Part shown: positions 27,310 to 35,322 of the stretch, in pieces | How the letters are laid out: each line of letters begins with the position of its first letter | Position numbering within the stretch: the stretch's first letter is position 1 | DNA from: F23-D06 sp947167635 | GTDB lineage: Bacteria > Bacteroidota > Bacteroidia > Bacteroidales > WCHB1-69 | Assembly (NCBI GenBank): GCA_947167635.1 | Contig: CAMVIT010000005.1 | Location: 29,706-93,705 of the forward strand | DNA length: 64,000 nt | Reading direction: 5' to 3' | Translations under genes and position numbers: made by a program | The notes under the pieces: model-generated | Told to the model about the DNA's origin: nothing | The model's input: the letters and a program-made list of their open reading frames with translations, nothing else | Databases searched by the model: none

Positions 27310-28770
27310 TTAGAACTTACAGCCGATGGTGGCTGCAACTCTATGGGTTGTGTTTTTGATTTGTGCCGTGGCGTTAGGCGTGTAGAGGTTGTAACTGTCC
27401 TTGGAGAACTTCATGATGTAAGCCAGGTCCACGAAGAAGTATTTTGCGCGGTAGCCGAAGCCGAAGGAACCGTAGTGGGCGCTCCCGTTGAATCCTTCAG
27501 ACCATTGGTTGCTGTTGGCGTAAGGCGAGGTTTTGAAATTGTAGCCCGCACGGAGAGCGAAACTGGGACTCAAGTTGACTTCACCGCCAATGCGGATGGT
27601 GTGGCATACATTGTATTTTTCGCGTGTGAGCGCATTTTCGTTGGAGAAGTCATAGTCGTTGGCATATAAGGTTGCCATGCGGTAGTCGTTGAATTCATAT
27701 TCCGCCGAGATGAAAGCACGCTTGTTGATGAGGAATGCGGCTCCCAGATTGAAACGGAACGGCGTGGAAAGCGCGAATTGGTAGTTATAGGAATATTCGT
27801 GATTGTATGTTTGTCCATTAATATTATAAGAGGTCAGGTCTCTGTTGTAATAGTCTTTAATCTTCCAGAAATAGGATGGGGTCTGGATGGCAGCGCTCAA
27901 TCTTAAGAAATTGATGGGCTGGTAAATAATGCCAATTTTTGCGTTGATACCTGCGCCACGGTCGCGTTGGGTCGTCTTAACTTTATAGGAGGTGATGTCA
28001 TCAGATGCGCTACCCGTCAAATTGCCCTCGTAAGGGCGATCTTCGTTCAAAATGGTCTGCTCTTGGTAGTCTAAGAATGGAACGCCGATGGAGAGACCTA
28101 AGAAGAGCTTGTCATTGTAGTTGCCGCCGAAGGTGAAACTCATCTCGTCGATGGAGCCCGATTGTTTGACCAAAGCGGATTGGTCGAGATCGGCATCGCT
28201 GAACGGGGAGAAGTAGCTCGCGGGTTGACCGTATAAGGTGTCAATCAACCATGTGTTCCAAGCAATCATGGCGTCAGCCGACAGTTGCTGATAATTGATG
28301 CCATTGGCACGGCTGAGAATCGGGTTGATAAAAGAGGTGTTGGGCGTTCCGACAGCGCGGAAAGTGTTGTTGTAGTCCATGATGCGGTTATAACCGAACC
28401 CAAATTGCCAATACTTCCACTCAGAATCGCGAGCAATGGGGGAGGTGATCACCAACCCGCATTCGGGAACAGTGTATTTGGGATTCTGGGTATAACTGTT
28501 GGTGCCATTATAGAGCGTGTTGTCCTTGAAAAAAGAGATCATCATGGGCGTGAAACTCACCTCGTGGCGCTTGTACAATCCGATGGCTGCCGGATTTGTG
28601 AACAGTCCGGAGAAGTCACCGCCGACGGTTCCAAAGGTCCCGCCCGCACCCATGTAGCGGGCGGTGCCCATGTAATCAATTTGGGAGAAACGGAATGCCT
28701 CATAGTCACCTTGTGCGTATGAATTGGCGACTAAAATGAGGAATAGCGAGATAATCCAAAATCTTTTCAT
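27310..28770 (-). CDS. OmpP1/FadL-family outer-membrane porin
   Basis: A 486-residue outer-membrane barrel of the FadL/TodX family, which takes up hydrophobic compounds. It has a signal peptide (1-19), then GTARYMGAGGTFGTVGGDFSG and FTNPAAIG, the N-terminal hatch hallmark of the family. Alternating aromatic strands follow, with a terminal Phe (TIGCKF) as in outer-membrane barrels. It heads a three-gene string and follows the Ser-rich lipoprotein by 45 bases; no TAnnTTTG element was found between them. Confidence 0.87.
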   Translation of the reverse strand: MKRFWIISLFLILVANSYAQGDYEAFRFSQIDYMGTARYMGAGGTFGTVGGDFSGLFTNPAAIGLYKRHEVSFTPMMISFFKDNTLYNGTNSYTQNPKYTVPECGLVITSPIARDSEWKYWQFGFGYNRIMDYNNTFRAVGTPNTSFINPILSRANGINYQQLSADAMIAWNTWLIDTLYGQPASYFSPFSDADLDQSALVKQSGSIDEMSFTFGGNYNDKLFLGLSIGVPFLDYQEQTILNEDRPYEGNLTGSASDDITSYKVKTTQRDRGAGINAKIGIIYQPINFLRLSAAIQTPSYFWKIKDYYNRDLTSYNINGQTYNHEYSYNYQFALSTPFRFNLGAAFLINKRAFISAEYEFNDYRMATLYANDYDFSNENALTREKYNVCHTIRIGGEVNLSPSFALRAGYNFKTSPYANSNQWSEGFNGSAHYGSFGFGYRAKYFFVDLAYIMKFSKDSYNLYTPNATAQIKNTTHRVAATIGCKF

Positions 28771-28815
28771 TGTGGTCTTGATTATAGTTGTTTTTTTTGG
28801 TTTTAAAGGTTGAAT

Positions 28816-30600
28816 TTATCTTCTGCCGCCATAGCTGCCGGAGGAAGATGAGCTGCCTCCTCTGGATGAGCTACTGGATGAGCTGCTGTGTGAAGAACCG
28901 GAGTAACTGGAGTGAGAGGAAGATGAGGATCCGGAGTAGCTGGAACGAGAAGAGGATGAGGAACTTGGACGGGAATATGAGGAACTGGAAGAGCTGGGTC
29001 TGCTATAGGAAGAGCTCGGTCGGGAAGAAGAGGAAGAACTCGGACGAGAGTATGAGGGGCTGGAAGAACTGGGCCTGCTATAGGAAGAACTCGGACGCGA
29101 AGGTGTGGAACTTGGGCGAGTTGATGAATTGGATGGATTGTGGTTGCTGTTATTGTAGGAAGAACCCGGACGTGAGGATGTGGAACTTGGACGAGAAGGA
29201 GAATTGGAAGTGCTTGGACGAGTGGTAGTTGTGGGGTTGGAGGATGCTGGTCTGGTTACCGTCACAGTACGAGTCACCGTGTTGTTCGTCGGTCTGGAAT
29301 TGGATGGATTAGCAGCAGGTCTTGTTTCAGTCGTGGAAGGTCTGTTTGAGTTTGAGGAAGGCCTTGTGGTCGAAGGAGTTGCTGGCGTGGAGGGTCTTGT
29401 TGTCGGAGCGGAAGGAGTTGCCGGCCTTGTGGTTGGCGTGGTTGTCGGTCTTGTAGAAGGAGTTGTCGGAGTGGAAGGTGTGGTGGGCCTGTTGGGAGAT
29501 TCAAGACTCGGTGTGGCATTGCCGTTTGGCTCGGGTCTTCTATTTGAAGAATTTGTGGTGGAGGGTGTCACGCCAGTGTTGCTGGGCCTTGCCTGGGGCG
29601 TGGTCATTTGGGATGATTCGCCTCTGACCACGTTGGGCCGGGAGGTGGTGGTGGAATTCGTGGTCGTCCCGGTTTGTCCGGAAGTGCCTCCAGTAGTGGA
29701 GTAGCGGGCAGAAAGCGCGCTATACTCTTGGTTGAAAGTGGCTGGAGAAGAGGTGACCGTGGAGTAACGGTTGCTGTTGTCGTTGTTGCCGTAGTCGGTG
29801 GGATGATCATAGTCCCTCGAACGGTCGCCACGACCGGCATTGCTGTTGCCCAAAGTGGGGCCTACATTGTTGCGATGACCGTAGTAGAAGGTGTTGTTAT
29901 GGTCGAAGTTGTTGTGGTAATAGTTGGCCGCCAGCCAATTGTGGTGGTTACAATGGCCGTAGTGACCATAGTCCCAATAGTGGTGATAGTGCGGGTGATG
30001 ATAAGCCCATCCCCAGCCATAGGTAAACCCGTAGTCGTACCATCCGTAACCATAGTAGTAAGGACGGTAAGAGTAGCTTGGCCACCACCAGTTGTAGCCC
30101 ATGTAAATGCTTATGCCCCAGTTGTATGGGTTGTAGTCGTACCAATACAGGTTTGTATAGAAGGGATCATAATAACCCCAGCCGCTATATAGGTTGGTAT
30201 GGAAGCGGCGGATGCGTGATGTGTAGTAATAATCATAGTAGTCATCCTCGTCATAATAATAGTTGTTGGTGACGTAGGTGTTTCCGGAACCGGTTTGTAC
30301 CGTGGACGAGCTCGGCGCAGAGGCATTGTCTGCATATTCAATGAGCGGTTCGCTGATGCCAGGATAGTACGTTTTGGTATCAATCAAGGTGCCGTTCTCA
30401 TCATATTCGTAAATGATGGAATCTGGCTGGATGGCATCGGTCGTTTGGTGCGATGGGGTGGTGCTGGCCTTTTTTGGGGAAGCATATTGCCCATCCTGCG
30501 ACGTGGTGTAAATGTCATCGTAATAGGCGTATGAACCCGTGGAACAGGCGGCAAGCAGGCAAGCTACTGATACTAAGATAATTGAAAATAGTTTTTTCAT
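28816..30600 (-). CDS. Low-complexity lipoprotein with Tyr/Trp/His-rich and Ser/Pro/Arg repeat regions
   Basis: A 594-residue lipoprotein. The signal peptide ends in the lipobox LLAAC (Cys near residue 19). Residues about 110-240 are extremely rich in Tyr, Trp, His and Asn (for example YYDEDDYYDYYY and NWWWPSYSYRPYYYGYGWY). The rest (about 330-594) is Thr/Pro- and then Ser/Pro/Arg-rich with tandem RPSSSSSSYS-like units and a Gly-Ser tail ending YGGRR. No enzyme domain is recognised. A clear AAGGAGG ribosome site at 30604-30612 and a TAnnTTTG promoter at 30658-30665 support the start. Confidence 0.82.
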   Translation of the reverse strand: MKKLFSIILVSVACLLAACSTGSYAYYDDIYTTSQDGQYASPKKASTTPSHQTTDAIQPDSIIYEYDENGTLIDTKTYYPGISEPLIEYADNASAPSSSTVQTGSGNTYVTNNYYYDEDDYYDYYYTSRIRRFHTNLYSGWGYYDPFYTNLYWYDYNPYNWGISIYMGYNWWWPSYSYRPYYYGYGWYDYGFTYGWGWAYHHPHYHHYWDYGHYGHCNHHNWLAANYYHNNFDHNNTFYYGHRNNVGPTLGNSNAGRGDRSRDYDHPTDYGNNDNSNRYSTVTSSPATFNQEYSALSARYSTTGGTSGQTGTTTNSTTTSRPNVVRGESSQMTTPQARPSNTGVTPSTTNSSNRRPEPNGNATPSLESPNRPTTPSTPTTPSTRPTTTPTTRPATPSAPTTRPSTPATPSTTRPSSNSNRPSTTETRPAANPSNSRPTNNTVTRTVTVTRPASSNPTTTTRPSTSNSPSRPSSTSSRPGSSYNNSNHNPSNSSTRPSSTPSRPSSSYSRPSSSSPSYSRPSSSSSSRPSSSYSRPSSSSSSYSRPSSSSSSRSSYSGSSSSSHSSYSGSSHSSSSSSSSRGGSSSSSGSYGGRR

Positions 30601-30603
30601 AGT

Positions 30604-30612
30604 CTCCTCCTT
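30604..30612 (-). promoter_or_regulatory. Strong Shine-Dalgarno sequence of the lipoprotein gene
   Basis: AAGGAGGAG on the minus strand just before the ATG at 30600. Such a site is rare in this window. Confidence 0.7.
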
Positions 30613-30628
30613 ATGTCTTTAAATTTCG

Positions 30629-30636
30629 TACTTTTG
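30629..30636 (+). promoter_or_regulatory. -7 element of the proS promoter
   Basis: TACTTTTG, about 60 bases before the proS start. It overlaps the transcription region of the divergent lipoprotein promoter. Confidence 0.5.
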
Positions 30637-30657
30637 CAAATCGGTTTTAATTGACCG

Positions 30658-30665
30658 CAAAAATA
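30658..30665 (-). promoter_or_regulatory. -7 element of the lipoprotein promoter
   Basis: TATTTTTG on the minus strand, about 57 bases before the start at 30600. It crosses the plus-strand element at 30629-30636, so the divergent transcripts overlap at their 5' ends. Confidence 0.55.
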
Positions 30666-30697
30666 CGAAAAAGTTAATTCAACAAAGTAAAAATATA

Positions 30698-32173
30698 ATG
30701 GGTAAAAATTTTTGTACAAGAGCAGAGAATTATTCTCAGTGGTATAACGATATTGTAAAACAAGCCGATCTTGCTGAAAATTCATCAGTTAGAGGATGTA
30801 TGGTTATCAAACCGTACGGCTATGCGATTTGGGAAAAGTTGCAATCCACCCTCGACAAAATGTTCAAAGACACGGGGCATGTGAACGCATATTTTCCTAT
30901 TTTTATTCCGAAATCTTTCTTCAGCCGCGAAGCCAGCCATGTCGAGGGGTTTGCCAAGGAGTGCGCCGTGGTGACTCACTATCGTCTGAAGAACAATCCC
31001 AATGGTGGTGGCGTCATAGTTGATCCCGAGGCCAAGCTGGAGGAGGAACTCATTGTCCGCCCCACTTCGGAAACCATCATTTGGGATACTTATAAGAATT
31101 GGATCCAGTCGTATCGCGACCTTCCTGTCTTGTGTAATCAGTGGGCGAATGTGGTTCGTTGGGAAATGCGTACCCGACTTTTCCTGCGCACTGCGGAGTT
31201 TCTTTGGCAAGAGGGTCACACCGCTCATGCCACCCGAGAGGAAGCGGTGGAGGAGACCGAGCGTATGTTGCATGTTTATGCCGATTTTGTGGAGAATTTC
31301 ATGGCAATCCCCGTCGTTAAAGGCGTGAAGTCTCCCAACGAACGTTTTGGCGGAGCTCTCGACACCTACTGTATTGAAGCTCTTATGCAGGATGGCAAGG
31401 CTTTGCAGGCCGGAACCTCTCACTTCCTTGGGCAAAATTTTGCCAAGGCATTTGATGTCAAATATTTGGATAAGGAAAACAAGCCGCAGTATGTGTGGGC
31501 TACCTCGTGGGGCGTGTCCACTCGACTCATTGGCGCCCTGATTATGACGCATTCCGATGACAACGGGTTGGTGCTGCCGCCCAATCTTGCACCCATCCAA
31601 GTGGTCATCGTCCCCATATATAAGAGCGAAGAGCAGCGACAAGCCATTGCCGACAAGGTGCAACCGCTCATGCAGAGTTTGAAAGCGGCCAATATCACTG
31701 TCAAGTTTGACAACGATGACACAAAACGCTCTGGTTGGAAATTCAATGAATATGAACTGAAGGGGGTGCCCGTGCGTATCGCCATCGGTCCACGCGACCT
31801 TGAGAATAATGAAGCCGAGGTGGCTCGCCGCGACACACTCACCAAGGAGACCATTCCCTTTGACAACATGGTTGAACATATCCAGCAATTACTCAAGGAA
31901 ATACAACAGAATCTCTTTGAAAAAGCCCTTAAGTTCCAGAAAGACAACACGCATAAGGCGGATACCTGGGAAGAATTTGTGGACCTGCTCGACAATCATC
32001 CCGGTTTTGTCTATGCCCATTGGGACGGCACCCCGGAGACGGAGGATAAGATCAAAGAACTCAGCAAGGCCACCATACGTTGCATTCCCTTCAACAACCC
32101 GCTTGAAGAGGGCAAGTGTATTTTGACAGGAAAGCCTTCCAAGCAAAGGGTTCTCTTTGCACGAGCATACTAA
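30698..32173 (+). CDS. proS: Prolyl-tRNA synthetase, archaeal/eukaryotic-like type
   Basis: Charges tRNA-Pro with proline. The 491-residue form lacks the bacterial editing insertion and has the C-terminal extension of the archaeal-type enzyme, ending in RVLFARAY with the conserved terminal Tyr. Class II motifs are visible: motif 2 RWEMRTRLFLRTAEFLWQEG and motif 3 around TSWGVSTRLIGALI. The anticodon-binding domain begins near APIQVVIVPI. It starts a unit with mazG (39 bases downstream) and the PorE-like gene. Confidence 0.96.
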   Translation: MGKNFCTRAENYSQWYNDIVKQADLAENSSVRGCMVIKPYGYAIWEKLQSTLDKMFKDTGHVNAYFPIFIPKSFFSREASHVEGFAKECAVVTHYRLKNNPNGGGVIVDPEAKLEEELIVRPTSETIIWDTYKNWIQSYRDLPVLCNQWANVVRWEMRTRLFLRTAEFLWQEGHTAHATREEAVEETERMLHVYADFVENFMAIPVVKGVKSPNERFGGALDTYCIEALMQDGKALQAGTSHFLGQNFAKAFDVKYLDKENKPQYVWATSWGVSTRLIGALIMTHSDDNGLVLPPNLAPIQVVIVPIYKSEEQRQAIADKVQPLMQSLKAANITVKFDNDDTKRSGWKFNEYELKGVPVRIAIGPRDLENNEAEVARRDTLTKETIPFDNMVEHIQQLLKEIQQNLFEKALKFQKDNTHKADTWEEFVDLLDNHPGFVYAHWDGTPETEDKIKELSKATIRCIPFNNPLEEGKCILTGKPSKQRVLFARAY

Positions 32174-32212
32174 TGTAAAAAGTTGATTTTGTGATATTTT
32201 AATCTGAAATCA

Positions 32213-32980
32213 ATGGATGAGAGATTAGAAGCCTTTCAAAGGCTGTTGGATATCATGGACGAGTTGCGCGAAAAGTGTCCATGGGATAGTGTGCAAACAT
32301 TTGACACGTTACGTTGCCTGACCATCGAAGAGACTTTTGAGCTGTCGGAGGCCATTGTTGACAAGAATTACAAGGATATGTGCAAAGAGCTGGGCGATCT
32401 GATGTTGCATCTGGTCTTTTATTCCAAGATTGCGTCCGAACAGCAACTTTTTGATATTAAGGATGTACTTAACCAACTGTGTGACAAGTTGATTCGTCGT
32501 CACCCGCATATTTATGGTGAAGAGAAGGCGCAAGATGCGCAACAGGTTCACGAAAATTGGGAAAAGATAAAATTGCAACGCGAGGGCAATAGATCCGTGC
32601 TTGGCGGCGTTCCTACAAGTGCACCATCTCTGGTGAAGGCATATCGCATTCAGGAAAAAGCTAATGGTGTTGGGTTTGATTGGCAAAATGCCGGAGAGGT
32701 TTGGGAGAAAGTGGAAGAGGAGTTGCAGGAATTCAAGGATGAAATTGATCGGCATTCCGACAAGGCTGAAGAGGAATTCGGGGATGTGCTTTTCGCTTTG
32801 GTGAATTATGCGCGTTTTGTTCATATCAATCCGGATGATGCATTGGAAAAGACGAACCGGAAATTTATCCGAAGGTTCCAATATATTGAAGAACAAACGC
32901 AGAAAACAGGAAAGAAATTGACGGATTTATCTTTGGAACAAATGGAAGAGTATTGGCAGCAAGCAAAGCAAGCAGAATAG
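32213..32980 (+). CDS. mazG: Nucleoside triphosphate pyrophosphohydrolase MazG
   Basis: Hydrolyses (d)NTPs to monophosphates and is linked to house-cleaning and stringent responses. The 255 residues show two MazG units. The first has CPWDSVQTFDTLRCLTIEE and the metal-binding ELGDLMLHLVFYSKI. The second has KVEEELQEFKDEI and EEFGDVLFALVNYARF. Length matches the two-domain E. coli-like form. It is 39 bases after proS and three bases before the PorE-like gene. Confidence 0.95.
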   Translation: MDERLEAFQRLLDIMDELREKCPWDSVQTFDTLRCLTIEETFELSEAIVDKNYKDMCKELGDLMLHLVFYSKIASEQQLFDIKDVLNQLCDKLIRRHPHIYGEEKAQDAQQVHENWEKIKLQREGNRSVLGGVPTSAPSLVKAYRIQEKANGVGFDWQNAGEVWEKVEEELQEFKDEIDRHSDKAEEEFGDVLFALVNYARFVHINPDDALEKTNRKFIRRFQYIEEQTQKTGKKLTDLSLEQMEEYWQQAKQAE

Positions 32981-32983
32981 AAT

Positions 32984-34915
32984 ATGTATAAATATAAAAT
33001 AGTATATATAATCTTATTGTCAATTCTTTCAGGATTTGTATGCAATGTTGCAGTTGCACAGAAGTCCTCAAAAGCGGCCTCTTTATGTGCAAAAGCGCAA
33101 CAATTGGTTAATGACCGGCAATTCGACAAGGCGATTTCTGTTTTGATTCAGGCGCAAGCCAAGTATCCCAATTATGCTGATATATATATCCTGAAAGGTG
33201 ACATCTATAATTTCACTCTTCGCTCCGACTCAGCATTTAGTTGCTATAAAAGAGCGATTGACATAATAGGAGAGCCGGACCCGTTGTTGTATTATATAGC
33301 AGCTGGCGAAGGGGTGAAATGTGGGAACTATGAAGGCGCTCTTCAATGTTATGAGAGTTTTATGCAGAAGGGCTTGCAATATTCCGATGTGCTGGCAGAT
33401 GCTCAGAAGGGCATGGCGAATTGTCGCTTTGCCATTGAGGCCATGCAAGTTCCGGTCAAATTTCAGCCTGTCAATTTGGGTGAAATTATCAATTCCGAAT
33501 GGGATGAATCGTTGGCCTCCATCACAGCTGATGATGGAATGTTGGTCTTCACGGTGGGACGCCCGCGTGACGAGAAGACGGTTTGTGCCTTTTGCCAAAC
33601 CGAGCAGGATTTGTACTATTCAATGAAAGAGCCATCGGGATGGTCGTCCCGCAATGCTTTTGAATCGCCTATCCGGACCGGATACAATGAAGGAGCCCAA
33701 TGTATATCTCCCGACGGTGCATATTTGATATATACTATGTGTAATGCTGATTACGGTATGGGCAGCTGCGACCTTTATTGGTCGAAGAAGATGGGTAACA
33801 AGTGGTCGCGCCCGCGCAACTTTGGTGCACCGGTGAACACGAGCGCCTGGGAGTCGCAGCCTTCAATGGCTTCTGATGGCAAGACGATCTATTTCGCATC
33901 GTCCCGTTCCGGCGGATATGGAGGCATGGACATTTGGAAGACCACGATGACCTCCGAGGGCGCTTTCACAGCTCCGGAAAATCTGGGGGCAGCCATCAAC
34001 ACGCCAGGCGACGATGCAGCGCCGTTTATCCATAGCGATGGACGGACACTCTACTTTGCCTCCAACGGACGTGTCGGTATGGGTGGCTACGACCTGTATT
34101 ATTCCACTTTGCAAGCCGACGGCACCTGGTCTGAACCCAAGAATCTCGGTTATCCCATCAACACTTCAGCCGATGAGATCAACATCTTTATTAATGCGGC
34201 CGGTACTATGGCGTACATGGCATCCGACAAAGATGGTGGTTTTGGAGGATTGGATCTGTATAGTTTCGACCTCGACGACAACTTGCGGCCGAATCCAGTC
34301 ACCTATATTAAAGGTAGAGTCAAGGATGCGGAAAATGGCATGCCCTTGGAGGCAACGGTGGAAATGGTGGACTTGAACAGCAAGGAACCTCTTTCGCAAA
34401 CCAAGTCGGATGCCCAGACGGGTGAATATCTCGCCTGCATCCAAACGGGAAGCAATGTTTTGTTGAATGTGTCAGCCTCCGATTACCCATTCTATTCCGA
34501 AAACTTCCAAATCGAGAAATCCTATACTGCTCTGGAACCCTACTTGAAGGATATCAACTTGCAGAAGGCTGAAGTCGGCACGGTGGTCGTCCTGAAGAAC
34601 GTCTTTTTCGATTTCGATCGCAGCGATCTACAGCCATCCTCTTATGTGGAGTTGGACAAGTTGGTTGAATATTTGGAGCACAACAGGGTCAACATTGAAA
34701 TAGCAGGTCATACCGACAATCAAGGCAGTGACGAGTATAACGACCGTCTGTCAAGAGACAGGGCCAAGGCCGTGTACGACTATCTGGTGCAACACGGGGT
34801 TGCGGCTGGGCGGTTGAGTTATCAGGGGTATGGCAAGCGGCAACCGATTGCGGACAACGAGACGGAAGAGGGTAGGGCGGCTAACCGTCGCACAGAATTC
34901 CGAATCGTACCTTAA
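32984..34915 (+). CDS. PorE-like T9SS envelope protein (TPR-PD40-CRD-OmpA)
   Basis: A 643-residue exported protein with the full architecture of PorE, the peptidoglycan-bound T9SS component. It has a signal peptide (1-25) and TPR helices (about 28-150, including AISVLIQAQAKYPNYADIYI). PD40 propeller repeats (about 170-430) include KTIYFASSRSGGYGGMDIWK. A carboxypeptidase-regulatory-like domain (about 440-525) begins YIKGRVKDAENG. The OmpA domain (about 535-643) has FFDFDRSDLQPSS, IEIAGHTDNQGSDEYN and LSRDRAKAVYDYL. Unlike PorE it shows no lipobox Cys at the signal end. It is in an operon with proS-mazG and sits just before the giant T9SS cargo gene. Confidence 0.88.
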   Translation: MYKYKIVYIILLSILSGFVCNVAVAQKSSKAASLCAKAQQLVNDRQFDKAISVLIQAQAKYPNYADIYILKGDIYNFTLRSDSAFSCYKRAIDIIGEPDPLLYYIAAGEGVKCGNYEGALQCYESFMQKGLQYSDVLADAQKGMANCRFAIEAMQVPVKFQPVNLGEIINSEWDESLASITADDGMLVFTVGRPRDEKTVCAFCQTEQDLYYSMKEPSGWSSRNAFESPIRTGYNEGAQCISPDGAYLIYTMCNADYGMGSCDLYWSKKMGNKWSRPRNFGAPVNTSAWESQPSMASDGKTIYFASSRSGGYGGMDIWKTTMTSEGAFTAPENLGAAINTPGDDAAPFIHSDGRTLYFASNGRVGMGGYDLYYSTLQADGTWSEPKNLGYPINTSADEINIFINAAGTMAYMASDKDGGFGGLDLYSFDLDDNLRPNPVTYIKGRVKDAENGMPLEATVEMVDLNSKEPLSQTKSDAQTGEYLACIQTGSNVLLNVSASDYPFYSENFQIEKSYTALEPYLKDINLQKAEVGTVVVLKNVFFDFDRSDLQPSSYVELDKLVEYLEHNRVNIEIAGHTDNQGSDEYNDRLSRDRAKAVYDYLVQHGVAAGRLSYQGYGKRQPIADNETEEGRAANRRTEFRIVP

Positions 34916-34921
34916 TACACT

Positions 34922-34947
34922 ACCGGGTCTTCTGGCCCGGTTTTTTT
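34922..34947 (+). terminator. Intrinsic terminator after the PorE-like gene
   Basis: ACCGGG (34922-34927) pairs with CCCGGT (34936-34941) and is followed by a T-run. Confidence 0.8.
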
Positions 34948-35322
34948 ATGGTGTCGATATGGGTGGAAGTGTGGTTATGCGATGCGTGGAGAAGGTCATT
35001 GTAACTTTTTTTTATGGCTTAGAGTATATGAGTTTAAAAACTAAAATGTGCCGAGTGTGATATAGAATATTTCGTAACATATTGTGTATAAATTTATTAG
35101 CTAAATTTTTTGGTTAAAAAAAAGGTTGATTTTCCTGTGGTTTGAGAAAAAAAACAGCTTTAGACAGAAAAAAATCAAAAAAAAATAGTTGAAGAAGATA
35201 ATGTGTGAAAAAAAAATGTATTTTTGCAAGTTGAAATTTTAGTGAAATGAATAATAGTGTATAGTGTTTAAATACAAGAAAATAAGAAATAATATAATCA
35301 ATAACAATCAAAAAGTAAAAGT
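34948..35322. other. AT-rich intergenic leader before the giant gene
   Basis: This stretch of about 375 bases has no convincing ORF. It contains many A- and T-tracts and, near its end, the promoter element at 35219-35226. A leader of about 90 bases precedes the start codon. Confidence 0.6.
35219..35226 (+). promoter_or_regulatory. -7 element of the giant-protein gene
   Basis: TATTTTTG within an A/T-rich region about 97 bases before the ATG. Confidence 0.6.

Noticed and set aside
29180..29704. Plus-strand Val/Gly-rich frame opposite the lipoprotein gene
   Set aside because: Composition is the complement of the Ser/Pro/Thr low-complexity region; no start signal.
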